Shown in pieces: positions 1 through 8,493 of a stretch of 64,000 bases of DNA (positions within the stretch are counted from its first letter, which is position 1; every line of letters begins with the position of its first letter). The stretch lies in NCBI GenBank assembly GCA_000721375.1, contig JOGW01000018.1, positions 1-64,000 of the forward strand, given 5' to 3'. Under the pieces are notes generated by a model. The model searched no databases, was not told where the DNA came from, and was given only the letters and a program-made list of their open reading frames with translations. This DNA comes from Streptomyces sp. NRRL B-3428 (GTDB lineage Bacteria; Actinomycetota; Actinomycetes; Streptomycetales; Streptomycetaceae). Made by a program: the position numbers and the translations under genes.

Positions 1-40
1 GCCCCCGCCTGCCACAAGACCCACCCCCCAAGGGCCCCAC

Positions 41-78
41 GACCTGTGCAAACAGGTCCTTCACGGCCGAGAAGGACC
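41..78. promoter_or_regulatory. two overlapping inverted repeats upstream of nirB
   Basis: Positions 41-47 (GACCTGT) and 52-58 (ACAGGTC) form a perfect 7-bp dyad with a 4-nt centre. Positions 55-62 (GGTCCTTC) and 71-78 (GAAGGACC) form a second perfect 8-bp dyad. The two share bases 55-58, so as RNA they would be mutually exclusive hairpins. They may be an operator plus terminator of the gene before the window, or part of the nirB leader. The rest of bases 1-130 shows no gene and no convincing promoter. Confidence 0.4.
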
Positions 79-139
79 CCTCACGCGACCTAACGTCGTA
101 GACAAGGCTTCCCCGACGCACGCCCGGAGTGTGACCCCG

Positions 140-2911
140 ATGACCCAGACCCTGGTACTGATCGGCCACGGCATGGTGGGCCAGCACTTCCTGGAGGTGC
201 TCGCCGAGCGCGGAGCCTTCGCCGGTGACGACGGGCCCGGCTGGCATGTGGTCGTCCTCGCCGAGGAGAACCGCGTCGCCTACGACCGCGTGCACCTCTC
301 CTCCGCCTTCACGGGCACCGACCCCGACGAACTCTCCCTCACGGACGCCGAGTTCATCGAGCGGCACGGCATCGATCTGCGCCTGGGCGACCCGGCCGAC
401 CACATCGACACCACCGCCCGCAAGGTCACCACCGCCTCCGGGGCGGTCGTCGCCTACGACGCCCTGGTCCTGGCCACGGGCTCGTACCCCTTCGTCCCGC
501 CCATCGACGGCGCCGACGCCCCCGGCTGCTTCACCTACCGCACCCTCTACGACGTCGAGGCCCTCACCTCGTACTCGAAGGAGGCGAAGACCGGCGTCGT
601 CGTCGGCGGCGGTCTGCTCGGTCTCGAAGCGGCCGGCGCGCTGCGCACCCTCGGGCTGCAGACCCACGTCGTCGAGTTCGCCCCGCGCCTCATGCCGCTC
701 CAGGTCGACGACGGCGGCGCCGCCGCGCTCCGCTCGACCATCGAGAGCATGGGCGTCGCCGTGCACACCGGTGTCGGCGCCAGCAGCATCGAGACCGACG
801 GCGACGGCCGCACCCGCGCCCTGCGGCTGTCCAACGGCGAGACCATCAACGCCGACCTTGTCGTCTTCTCCGCCGGTGTCCGCCCCCGCGACCGCCTCGC
901 CCGCGAGGCGGGCATAGCCGTCGGCGACCGCGGCGGCGTCGTGGTCGACGAGCACTGCCGCACCACCGACGCGTACATCTACGCCATCGGCGAGTGCGCC
1001 CAGACCGCCGACGGCCGGGTCTACGGCCTGGTCGCGCCCGGCTACCAGATGGCCGAGGCAGCCGCCGACGCCCTCGCGGGCGAGGGCAGCAAGGTCTTCA
1101 ACGGAGCCGACACCTCCACCAAGCTGAAGCTGATGGGCGCCGATGTGGCCTCCTTCGGCGACCCGTTCGCGCAGGAGGGCAAGGACGGAGCGGTCTCCGT
1201 CGTCTTCTCCGACTCGCGCGACGGCGTCTACAAGAAGCTGCTGCTCGGTCCCGACGGCGCCCTGCTCGGCGGCATCCTCGTCGGTGACGCCGACGCGTAC
1301 TCCTCGCTGAAGCCGCACACCGGCAAGCAACTCCCCGCCCCCGCCGAGGCCTATGTCGGCCCCGTGACCGCCGCCGACATCCCCGGCGCCGACGCCCTGC
1401 CCGATGACGCGGTGCTCTGCTCCTGCCACAACGTCACCAAGGCGCAGGTCACTTCGGCCATCGCCGCCGAGGGCATCACCGACCTCGGTGGCATCAAGAA
1501 GTGCACCAAGGCCGGTACGGGCTGCGGCGGTTGCGTCAACACCCTCCAGGCCGTCCTGGACGCCGAACTCGCCGCCGCCGGCATCGAGAAGGCCAAGGGC
1601 CTGTGCGAACACTTCGAGCTCTCCCGCTCGGAGATCTACGACAGGATCCGCACCGAGCACATCCGTTCCTTCACGGAGCTGCTCGAGAAGTACGGCAAGG
1701 GCGAGGGCTGCACGGTCTGCAAGCCGGTCGTCGGCAACGTCCTCGGCACGCTCGGCCCCGAGCTCGGCCTCACCCACATCCTCGACGGCGAACAGGCCGG
1801 CCTGCAGGACTCCAACGACCTGTACCTCGCCAACCTCCAAAAGGACGGCACCTACTCGGTCGTCCCGCGCATCCCCGGCGGTGAGATCACCCCCGAGGCG
1901 CTCATCGTGATCGGCGAAATCGCCCGCGACTACGGCCTCTACACGAAGATCACCGGCGGTCAGCGCATCGACCTGTTCGGCGCCCGAGCCGAGCAACTCC
2001 CGGAGATCTGGCAGCGGATGGTCGACGCCGGCATGGAGTCCGGCCACGCCTACGGCAAGTCCCTTCGTACGGTGAAGTCCTGCATCGGGTCGAAGTTCTG
2101 CCGCTTCGGCCAGGGCGACTCCGTGCAGCTCGCGATCGACCTTGAGCTGCGCTACCGCGGTCTGCGGGCACCCCACAAGATCAAGGGTGGTGTCTCGGGC
2201 TGTCTGCGCGAGTGCGCCGAGGCCCGCGGCAAGGACATCGGCGTCATCGCCACCGCCAACGGCTGGAACCTCTACGTCTGCGGCAACGGCGGCACCAACC
2301 CCCGACACGCGGACCTGCTGGCCGCCGACCTGGACGCGGGCGAACTCTTCCGCCTCATCGACCGCTTCCTCATGTACTACGTCCGCACGGCCGAGCGCCT
2401 GGAGCGCACCTCCGCGTGGCTGGAGCGCATCGACGGCGGCCTGGACCACCTCAAGTCCGTCCTCATCGAGGACTCCCTCGGCATCGGCGCCGAGCTGGAA
2501 GCCCAGATGGAACGCCACGTCGCCGCCTACCAGGACGAGTGGGCCGCCGTGCTCGCCGACCCGGAGAAGCTCAAGCGCTTCAAGCCGTTCACGGCCGCCC
2601 CTGAGGACGGCGTCGACTTCCGCGATGCCATGGAGAACGCGGTCGCCGAGCTGGAGCCGGGCCGCGGCCGCGTGGCCGTGCTGCCCGACGGCACCGAGGC
2701 GGCCCTGTTCAAGGACCGCTCCGGCGAGCTCTACGCGGTCGGCAACCTCGACCCGTACTCCGGCCAGGGCGTGATGGCGAACGGCATCATGGGCAGCCGC
2801 GACGGCGTCCCGACGATCGCCTCGCCCATGCACAAGCAGGAGTTCGACCTGCGCACCGGTGTCAGCCTGGACGACCCCGCTGTCTTCCTGGGCATCCCCG
2901 AGCTGCCGTAG
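140..2911 (+). CDS. nirB: nitrite reductase [NAD(P)H], large subunit fused to a NirD-like domain
   Basis: Assimilatory NAD(P)H nitrite reductase that reduces nitrite to ammonium in the cytoplasm using FAD, Fe-S and sirohaem. The N-terminal ~400 residues are a pyridine nucleotide-disulphide oxidoreductase (IGHGMVG and VVGGGLLGLEAAG dinucleotide motifs). A BFD-type [2Fe-2S] domain follows (CSCHNVTK and CTKAGTGCGGC, ~430-465). The sirohaem/4Fe-4S ligands are CIGSKFC (~648) and GCLREC (~688). The last ~80 residues resemble NirD (VGNLDPYSGQGVMANGIMG, SPMHKQEFDLRTG) but stop before the final strands usual for NirD. A GTG lies at 131, but GGAG at 126-129 is 10 nt from the ATG at 140, which is preferred. 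It lies upstream of narK in the same orientation. Confidence 0.93.
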   Translation: MTQTLVLIGHGMVGQHFLEVLAERGAFAGDDGPGWHVVVLAEENRVAYDRVHLSSAFTGTDPDELSLTDAEFIERHGIDLRLGDPADHIDTTARKVTTASGAVVAYDALVLATGSYPFVPPIDGADAPGCFTYRTLYDVEALTSYSKEAKTGVVVGGGLLGLEAAGALRTLGLQTHVVEFAPRLMPLQVDDGGAAALRSTIESMGVAVHTGVGASSIETDGDGRTRALRLSNGETINADLVVFSAGVRPRDRLAREAGIAVGDRGGVVVDEHCRTTDAYIYAIGECAQTADGRVYGLVAPGYQMAEAAADALAGEGSKVFNGADTSTKLKLMGADVASFGDPFAQEGKDGAVSVVFSDSRDGVYKKLLLGPDGALLGGILVGDADAYSSLKPHTGKQLPAPAEAYVGPVTAADIPGADALPDDAVLCSCHNVTKAQVTSAIAAEGITDLGGIKKCTKAGTGCGGCVNTLQAVLDAELAAAGIEKAKGLCEHFELSRSEIYDRIRTEHIRSFTELLEKYGKGEGCTVCKPVVGNVLGTLGPELGLTHILDGEQAGLQDSNDLYLANLQKDGTYSVVPRIPGGEITPEALIVIGEIARDYGLYTKITGGQRIDLFGARAEQLPEIWQRMVDAGMESGHAYGKSLRTVKSCIGSKFCRFGQGDSVQLAIDLELRYRGLRAPHKIKGGVSGCLRECAEARGKDIGVIATANGWNLYVCGNGGTNPRHADLLAADLDAGELFRLIDRFLMYYVRTAERLERTSAWLERIDGGLDHLKSVLIEDSLGIGAELEAQMERHVAAYQDEWAAVLADPEKLKRFKPFTAAPEDGVDFRDAMENAVAELEPGRGRVAVLPDGTEAALFKDRSGELYAVGNLDPYSGQGVMANGIMGSRDGVPTIASPMHKQEFDLRTGVSLDDPAVFLGIPELP

Positions 2912-2949
2912 CGCACCGACGGGCTGCCGTAACCGCAGCACACGCCACC

Positions 2950-2980
2950 CCGGGCCGGTCCTCGACGAGGGCCGGCCCGG
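2950..2980 (+). terminator. GC-rich hairpin after nirB
   Basis: CCGGGCCGG (2950-2958) pairs with CCGGCCCGG (2972-2980). The loop itself contains CCTCG/CGAGG complementarity. It sits about 40 nt after the nirB stop, so nirB and narK probably do not share one uninterrupted transcript. Confidence 0.6.
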
Positions 2981-3080
2981 TCGGCACAGGCGCCCGGGAT
3001 CCGGGCCGCACGTCCCGACGAGCGGTCGGTATGAAGGCCCTACGGTCCGAGGCCCACCGGTCCCAACGTCCGCCCCGACA

Positions 3081-3095
3081 CAGGCCCTTGGCCTG
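3081..3095. promoter_or_regulatory. perfect 15-bp dyad upstream of narK
   Basis: CAGGCC-CTT-GGCCTG is a perfect inverted repeat about 90 nt before the narK start, in the 276-nt spacer after nirB. Its GGCC arms loosely recall DevR/OsdR hypoxia boxes, but the match is weak. The regulator is not identified. Confidence 0.35.
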
Positions 3096-3187
3096 CGGAC
3101 AAGCCGACTTACGCCTCTCCCCGCAAGGAAAGAGGGGACGCAACCTGGATAGGTACGGATCCCCTCCTTCACCCCCAGGAACAGCGC

Positions 3188-4603
3188 ATGCCTGCCGTCA
3201 AGGAAACAGTCGAGGTCGCACAGCGGTCGTACGACCCCGCGCAGTACCGCCCGGGCCGCCCCATCACCGACTGGGAACCCGAGAACGAGCTCTTCTGGAA
3301 GTCCACGGGCAAGCGCGTGGCCCAGCGCAACCTGTGGATCGCCGTCCCCGCCCTGCTCGTCGCCTTCGTGGTGTGGCAGGTGTGGAGCGTCACCGCGACG
3401 AACCTCAAGGACGTCGGCTTCGGCTTCACGACCTCGCAGCTGTTCTGGCTGACGGCCATCCCCGGCATCACCGGTGGTACGGCCCGAATCTTCTACACGT
3501 TCCTGGGCCCGAAGGTCGGCCAGCGCAAGTTCACCGCGCTCTCCACGGTCATCCTGATCGTCCCGCTCCTGTGGCTGGGCTTCGCGATCCAGGACACCTC
3601 GACCTCCTTCACCACGATGGCGATGATCGCCGCGCTCTGCGGTGTCGGTGGCGCCAACTTCTCCTCCGCACTGGCCAACATCGGCTTCTTCTTCCCGAAG
3701 AAGGAGAAGGGCAACGCGACCGGCATCAACGGCGGCCTCGGCAACCTCGGTGTCTCCGTGGTCCAGCTGCTCACCCCGATCCTGATCACCAGCTCGGTGC
3801 TCGCGATCGGCTCCGGCCAGCACAACGCGGCCAAGGGCAAGGACGTCTACCTCCAGAACGCCGCCTTCGTATGGGTCCCGGTCCTGATCGTGCTCGCCGC
3901 CGTCGCGTGGTTCGGCCAGAACGACCTGAAGACCGCCTCCACCTCCTTCAGCCAGCAGAAGGTCATCTTCAAGCGCAAGCACAACTGGCTGATGACCTGG
4001 CTCTACGTCGGCACCTTCGGCTCCTTCATCGGTTTCGCCGCCGCGCTGCCGATGCTGATCAAGACCACGTTCCCGGCCTACTCGGTCGCCACCTACGCCT
4101 GGATGGGCCCGGCCCTCGGCGCCCTGGCCCGCTGGGCCGGCGGCTGGGTCGCCGACAAGCTGGGTGGCGCCCGCGTCACGATCATCTCCTTCGTGGGCAT
4201 GGCCGTCTCGATCATCGGCGTGATCAACTTCCTGCCCTCGGGCGGCAATGACGGCAACTTCGCCGGCTTCTTCGTCTCCTTCCTGGCCGCGTTCTTCTTC
4301 TCCGGCATCGGCAACGGCTCGACCTTCCGCCAGATCCCGGTGATCTTCCGCAACCAGCACCTGAAGGGCCTGACCGAGGGCACGCCGGAGTACGCGAAGG
4401 CGCTGAAGCAGACCGAGATGGAGGCGGGCGCCGTCACCGGCTTCACCGCCGCGATCGCCGCCTACGGCTTCTTCTTCATCCCGGCCCTGTTCGCGAACTT
4501 CGCCGTGACCAGCGCGATGTGGGGCTTCGTGGCCTTCTACGTCAGCTGCATCGTGGTCACGTGGTGGTTCTACGCCCGCAAGGGCGCCGAGTCGCCGTCC
4601 TGA
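3188..4603 (+). CDS. narK: NarK-type nitrate/nitrite MFS transporter
   Basis: Integral membrane transporter of the NNP branch of the major facilitator superfamily, moving nitrate in and/or nitrite out. The 471-aa product has about 12 hydrophobic segments. It carries Gly-rich NNP-like stretches (GGANFSSALANIGFFFPK and GINGGLGNLGVS, around residues 155-185; SGIGNGSTFRQIPVIF, ~374-389). A long N-terminal hydrophilic segment precedes TM1. AGGA at 3177-3180 precedes the ATG. Placement between nirB and pflB suggests it feeds nitrite reduction or exports nitrite during nitrate respiration; no nitrate reductase is in the window, so direction is inferred. Confidence 0.93.
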   Translation: MPAVKETVEVAQRSYDPAQYRPGRPITDWEPENELFWKSTGKRVAQRNLWIAVPALLVAFVVWQVWSVTATNLKDVGFGFTTSQLFWLTAIPGITGGTARIFYTFLGPKVGQRKFTALSTVILIVPLLWLGFAIQDTSTSFTTMAMIAALCGVGGANFSSALANIGFFFPKKEKGNATGINGGLGNLGVSVVQLLTPILITSSVLAIGSGQHNAAKGKDVYLQNAAFVWVPVLIVLAAVAWFGQNDLKTASTSFSQQKVIFKRKHNWLMTWLYVGTFGSFIGFAAALPMLIKTTFPAYSVATYAWMGPALGALARWAGGWVADKLGGARVTIISFVGMAVSIIGVINFLPSGGNDGNFAGFFVSFLAAFFFSGIGNGSTFRQIPVIFRNQHLKGLTEGTPEYAKALKQTEMEAGAVTGFTAAIAAYGFFFIPALFANFAVTSAMWGFVAFYVSCIVVTWWFYARKGAESPS

Positions 4604-4644
4604 CCCGACCGTCACAGCGCCTGTCATGGCGACCTGCTGACCAC

Positions 4645-4677
4645 GCCCCCGAAGACCGCACACCGGTTTTCGGGGGC
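4645..4677 (+). terminator. rho-independent-type terminator after narK
   Basis: GCCCCCGAA (4645-4653) pairs perfectly with TTCGGGGGC (4669-4677) around a 15-nt loop, about 40 nt after the narK stop. It separates narK from the pfl promoter region. Confidence 0.75.
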
Positions 4678-4700
4678 TTCGGCGTACTCGGGAAGAAAAA

Positions 4701-4720
4701 CTTGTGAAAGTTTTCACAAG
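4701..4720. promoter_or_regulatory. Rex operator (ROP-like) upstream of pflB
   Basis: CTTGTGAAA-GT-TTTCACAAG is a perfect 9-bp inverted repeat. Its core TGTGAAAGTTTTCACA fits the Streptomyces Rex consensus TGTGAACNNNTTCACA at every fixed position but one. Rex represses respiratory and fermentative genes until NADH/NAD+ rises at low oxygen. The site lies 178 nt before the pflB ATG. Binding by Rex is inferred from the consensus. Confidence 0.8.
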
Positions 4721-4727
4721 CGGACAA

Positions 4728-4820
4728 GGGACCTTGGTCCTCGAAGAAACCGCAGGTCGGAGGCCTGCTGGCATGCGGGCCCGGCTCATCCGGGGGACCA
4801 TTGGTACCGAACCCGGGACC
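4728..4820. promoter_or_regulatory. three GGGACC half-sites, DevR/OsdR-like, upstream of pflB
   Basis: GGGACC occurs at 4728, 4794 and 4815. The first is part of the dyad GGACC-TT-GGTCC (4729-4740), close to the core of the mycobacterial DosR/DevR box (GGGACTWWAGTCCC). The second and third start 21 bp apart, two helical turns, each followed by AT. This matches the style of DevR/OsdR hypoxia sites but is not a full consensus match. A separate perfect 10-bp palindrome TGATCGATCA lies at 4835-4844. Confidence 0.45.
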
Positions 4821-4897
4821 ATCGCTGCCCCAAATGATCGATCAAACGCAGTCCAATGGTGAGTAAGCAATGACGCGGCAATTCGGAAGGTGCGGCC

Positions 4898-7168
4898 ATG
4901 ACTGCAGCTCCTGCGGAAGCAACGGTTAACGGCGAGGCCTGGGACGGCTTCAAGGGCGGGCTGTGGCGCGACGCCATCGATGTCCGCGACTTCATTCAGC
5001 AGAACTACACCCCGTACGAGGGCGACGACTCGTTCCTCGCGGGCCCCACCGAGCGGACCACCGCCGTGTGGAAGGCCATCACGGACAAGTTCCCGGAGGA
5101 GCGCGAGAAGGGCGTCTACGACGTCGCGTACGACATTCCGTCGTCGATCACCGCGCACGCCCCGGGCTACATCGACCGAGACAAGGACCTGATCGTCGGT
5201 CTGCAGACGGACGCCCCGCTCAAGCGCGCGATCATGCCGTACGGCGGCTGGCGCATGGTGGCCGGCGCTCTGAAGACCTACGGCTACCCGGTCTCCGAAG
5301 ACCTGGAGAAGGTCTTCACCGAGTACCGCAAGTCGCACAACTCCGGTGTCTTCGACGCCTACACCCCCGAGATCCTCGCCGCCCGCAAGGCCGGCATCGT
5401 CACCGGTCTCCCGGACGCCTACGGCCGCGGCCGCATCATCGGCGACTACCGCCGCGTGGCCCTCTACGGCGTCGACCGTCTCATCGAGATCAAGAAGACC
5501 GAGAAGAACGAGATCGCCGCCATGCCGGCAGGCGACCGTTCGCTCGAGGAGACCATCCGCCTTCGCGAGGAGCTCTCGGAGCAGATCCGCGCGCTCGGCG
5601 AGCTGAAGCAGATGGCCGAGGCCTACGGCTACGACATCTCCGGCCCCGCCAAGACCGGCCGCGAGGCCATCCAGTGGCTGTACTTCGCGTACCTCGCCGC
5701 CGTGAAGGAGCAGAACGGCGCGGCCATGTCGCTGGGCCGTACCTCCACCTTCGTGGACGTCTTCCTCCAGCGTGACATCGCCAAGGGCCTCATCACCGAG
5801 GAGCAGGCGCAGGAGCTCGTCGACGACTTCATCATCAAGCTCCGCATCGTGCGCTTCCTGCGCACCCCGGAGTACGACGAGCTGTTCTCCGGCGACCCCA
5901 CCTGGGTCACCGAGTCGATCGCCGGAATGGGCGAGGACGGCCGTCCGCTGGTCACCAAGACCTCGTTCCGCTACCTGCAGACCCTCTACAACCTCGGCCC
6001 GGCCCCCGAGCCGAACATGACGGTCTTCTGGTCGCCGCAGCTGCCGCAGGGCTTCAAGGAGTACTGCGCCAAGGTCTCCATCGACACCTCCTCGGTGCAG
6101 TACGAGTCCGACGAGCTGATGCGCCCGCGCTTCGGCGACGACACCGCCATCGCCTGCTGTGTCTCGGCGATGCCGGTCGGCAAGCAGATGCAGTTCTTCG
6201 GCGCCCGTGTGAACGTCGCCAAGACCCTGCTCTACGCGATCAACGGCGGCCGTGACGAGAAGTCCGGCGTCCAGGTCGGCCCGAAGACCGAGGCCATCAC
6301 CTCCGAGGTCCTCGACTACGACGAGGTCATGAAGAAGTTCGACGAGCAGATGGAATGGCTCGCCAACGTCTACGTGCACTCGCTGAACGTCATCCACTAC
6401 ATGCACGACAAGTACGCCTACGAGCGCATCGAGATGGCGCTGCACGACCGCGACGTGCGCCGCACGATGGCCTGCGGTATCGCCGGTCTCTCGGTCGCCG
6501 CGGACTCCCTGTCGGCCATCAAGCACGCCAAGGTCACCGTCGTGCGCGACGAGACCGGTCTCGCCACCGACTACACCATCGAGGGCGACTACCCGGCGTA
6601 CGGCAACAACGACGACAAGGTCGACTCCATCGCCGTCTGGCTGGTCGAGGAGTTCATGAAGAAGGTGCGCAAGCACCCGACCTACCGCAACGCCGAGCAC
6701 ACGCAGTCGGTGCTGACGATCACCTCGAACGTGGTCTACGGCAAGAAGACCGGCAACACCCCCGACGGCCGCCGCGCGGGCGAGCCGTTCTCGCCGGGCG
6801 CCAACCCGATGAACGGCCGTGACACACACGGCTACATCGCCTCGGCGATGTCGGTGGCGAAGCTCCCGTACGAGGACGCCGAGGACGGCATCTCGCTGAC
6901 CAACACCGTCACCCCCGACGGCCTCGGCCGCACCCCCGACGAGCGGATCAAGAACCTGGCGGGTGTGCTCGACGGCTACATGGCCTCCGACGGCTTCCAC
7001 ATGAACGTGAACGTCCTCAACCGGGCCGTTCTCGAGGACGCCATGGAGCACCCGGAGAACTACCCGCAGCTGACCATCCGGGTCTCGGGTTACGCGGTCA
7101 ACTTCGTCCGCCTGACCCGTGAGCAGCAGCTCGACGTGCTCAACCGCACCTTCCACGGCTCGCTCTGA
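4898..7168 (+). CDS. pflB: pyruvate formate-lyase (formate C-acetyltransferase)
   Basis: Glycyl-radical enzyme that converts pyruvate and CoA to acetyl-CoA and formate without oxygen. At 756 aa it is essentially full length against about 760 in E. coli. The active-site cysteine pair is in [13 protein letters not shown] (C420-C421) and the radical glycine is in RVSGYAVNF (Gly731) near the C-terminus, followed by LTREQQ. GGAAGG at 4885-4890 precedes the ATG. The activating enzyme pflA follows after a 159-nt spacer full of hairpins. The upstream region carries Rex and possible hypoxia-regulator sites, fitting expression under oxygen limitation. Codon use matches the neighbours, so any horizontal origin is not recent. 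Confidence 0.97.
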   Translation: MTAAPAEATVNGEAWDGFKGGLWRDAIDVRDFIQQNYTPYEGDDSFLAGPTERTTAVWKAITDKFPEEREKGVYDVAYDIPSSITAHAPGYIDRDKDLIVGLQTDAPLKRAIMPYGGWRMVAGALKTYGYPVSEDLEKVFTEYRKSHNSGVFDAYTPEILAARKAGIVTGLPDAYGRGRIIGDYRRVALYGVDRLIEIKKTEKNEIAAMPAGDRSLEETIRLREELSEQIRALGELKQMAEAYGYDISGPAKTGREAIQWLYFAYLAAVKEQNGAAMSLGRTSTFVDVFLQRDIAKGLITEEQAQELVDDFIIKLRIVRFLRTPEYDELFSGDPTWVTESIAGMGEDGRPLVTKTSFRYLQTLYNLGPAPEPNMTVFWSPQLPQGFKEYCAKVSIDTSSVQYESDELMRPRFGDDTAIACCVSAMPVGKQMQFFGARVNVAKTLLYAINGGRDEKSGVQVGPKTEAITSEVLDYDEVMKKFDEQMEWLANVYVHSLNVIHYMHDKYAYERIEMALHDRDVRRTMACGIAGLSVAADSLSAIKHAKVTVVRDETGLATDYTIEGDYPAYGNNDDKVDSIAVWLVEEFMKKVRKHPTYRNAEHTQSVLTITSNVVYGKKTGNTPDGRRAGEPFSPGANPMNGRDTHGYIASAMSVAKLPYEDAEDGISLTNTVTPDGLGRTPDERIKNLAGVLDGYMASDGFHMNVNVLNRAVLEDAMEHPENYPQLTIRVSGYAVNFVRLTREQQLDVLNRTFHGSL

Positions 7169-7175
7169 GCCCCCG

Positions 7176-7286
7176 GCCCGGCGTGCCCCGCACGCCGGGC
7201 CTTCGGCTCGCAGCAAGCACGAACGTGAGCGCGAGCCGACCCCGACTCGCGGCCCCGGGCCTGGGCCCTCACTCCCGGCCCGGGAG
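7176..7286 (+). terminator. three successive hairpins between pflB and pflA
   Basis: Stem 1 is GCCCGGCGTG (7176-7185)/CACGCCGGGC (7191-7200), a perfect 10-bp stem with a 5-nt loop only 7 nt after the pflB stop. Stem 2 is TCGGCTCGC (7203-7211)/GCGAGCCGA (7231-7239). Stem 3 is CTCCCGG (7272-7278)/CCGGGAG (7280-7286), a compact dyad. The first looks like a terminator or attenuator that would lower pflA relative to pflB. The role of the others is unknown. Confidence 0.6.
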
Positions 7287-7327
7287 CCGCGATCACCAAC
7301 CTGCTTCTGCCATTCGGGAGTTGTGCC

Positions 7328-8176
7328 ATGACAGTGCTGCTCGGCAAGGACATCCCCGTCGGTGCGCCGACCGCCGACGAACGTATCGGTCTGCACAGCC
7401 CGACGAGTCGGCCCACGACCCCGGCCGCAGCCGCCACGCAGCGCCCCATCGAGGGCTCCGTGCACTCCTGGGACCTGTCGACGGGCGTCGACGGCCCCGG
7501 CACGCGCTTCGTGACCTTCCTGGCCGGCTGCCCGCTGGCCTGCCTGTACTGCCACAACCCCGACACGATGAAGATGCGCAACGGCAAGCGCACCTCCGCC
7601 GACGACGTGATCGCCGAGGCGGGCAAGTACACGACCTTCATCAAGGCTTCCGGCGGCGGCGCCACCATCTCCGGCGGCGAACCCCTGCTCCAGCCGGTCT
7701 TCGCGGGTGAGCTCTTCCACCGCCTCAAGCACGAACTCGGCCTGCACACCGCGCTCGACACCTCGGGCTTCCTGGGTGCCCGCGCCACCGACGCGATGCT
7801 GCGCGACATCGACCTGGTGCTGCTCGACATCAAGTCCTGGGACCGCGACACCTACAAGAAGGTCACCGCGCGCGAACTGCAGCCCACCCTGGACTTCGCC
7901 CACCGCCTCGCCGACCTCGGCAAGGAGGTGCACGTCCGCTTCGTGCTCGTGCCCGGTCTGACCGACGACCCGGCCAACGTCGAGGGCGTCGCCGCCTTCG
8001 CGGCCTCCCTCGGCAACGTCTCGCGGGTGGACGTGCTGCCCTTCCACAAGCTCGGCCAGTCCAAGTGGGAGGCCCTGGACATGCCGTTCACACTGGCCGA
8101 GACCCCCTCGCCGATGCCCGAGGAGGTCGACGCGGCCAAGCGGATCTTCGAGGCCCACGGCCTGAAGGCCGTCTGA
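7328..8176 (+). CDS. pflA: pyruvate formate-lyase activating enzyme (radical SAM)
   Basis: Uses a 4Fe-4S cluster and S-adenosylmethionine to make the glycyl radical on PflB. The 282-aa protein has the radical-SAM cysteines in GCPLACLYCHNPDT (C68, C72, C75, CX3CX2C) and the SAM-contact motif ISGGEPL (~117). It has an extra ~40-residue N-terminal segment before IEGSVHSWDLSTGVDGPGTR, which is where shorter homologues begin. GGGAG (7316-7320) supports the ATG at 7328. Pairing with pflB makes the assignment firm. Confidence 0.95.
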   Translation: MTVLLGKDIPVGAPTADERIGLHSPTSRPTTPAAAATQRPIEGSVHSWDLSTGVDGPGTRFVTFLAGCPLACLYCHNPDTMKMRNGKRTSADDVIAEAGKYTTFIKASGGGATISGGEPLLQPVFAGELFHRLKHELGLHTALDTSGFLGARATDAMLRDIDLVLLDIKSWDRDTYKKVTARELQPTLDFAHRLADLGKEVHVRFVLVPGLTDDPANVEGVAAFAASLGNVSRVDVLPFHKLGQSKWEALDMPFTLAETPSPMPEEVDAAKRIFEAHGLKAV

Positions 8177-8210
8177 GCCCGCCTCCGCGACCCGGACGTA
8201 CCCTGGAGGC

Positions 8211-8423
8211 ATGAGCACCACCCCGACGCCCCGCGACGAGCGGCCCGAGACCGAGCCCGAGCAGCCGAAGCCCAGGCCCGCGCTCGTCTTCGACGACCCG
8301 CTCGACCAGCAGTCCTCCGACGACACGGACCGGGGCTGGGGCGAGCGGCCGACGGGCGGCAGCGCCGACAGTGCCGCGGACCTCGCACGCTTCCTCGACG
8401 AGAAGCCTCCGCACCACATCTGA
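8211..8423 (+). CDS. small acidic hypothetical protein
   Basis: A 70-aa hydrophilic protein rich in Pro, Asp and Glu, with no membrane segment and no recognisable domain. The C-terminal stretch ADLARFLDEKPPHHI looks like the conserved end of a family of short Streptomyces proteins. GGAGGC abuts the ATG and a TACCCT -10-like hexamer lies just upstream, suggesting a very short leader. Function unknown. It reads from 34 nt after pflA, but its link to that operon is unclear. Confidence 0.6.
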   Translation: MSTTPTPRDERPETEPEQPKPRPALVFDDPLDQQSSDDTDRGWGERPTGGSADSAADLARFLDEKPPHHI

Positions 8424-8490
8424 GCCCGGACACGGCACCGGATCCGAGCCCGGGCACGGCACCAGCTCCGAGCCCGGGCACGAAGCCGGG
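8422..8490. repeat. imperfect 24-bp tandem repeat (about 2.9 copies)
   Basis: Units begin GAGCCCGG at 8422, 8446 and 8470 and share GAGCCCGGRCACG. They start at the stop codon of the small acidic gene and run to the end of mscL (opposite strand), filling the convergent spacer. Confidence 0.7.
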
Positions 8491-8493
8491 TGA

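Noticed and set aside
4831..4847. FNR/CRP site at the TGATCGATCA palindrome
   Set aside because: The FNR consensus needs a 4-nt spacer (TTGAT-N4-ATCAA); here the GAT/ATC arms are separated by only 2 nt.
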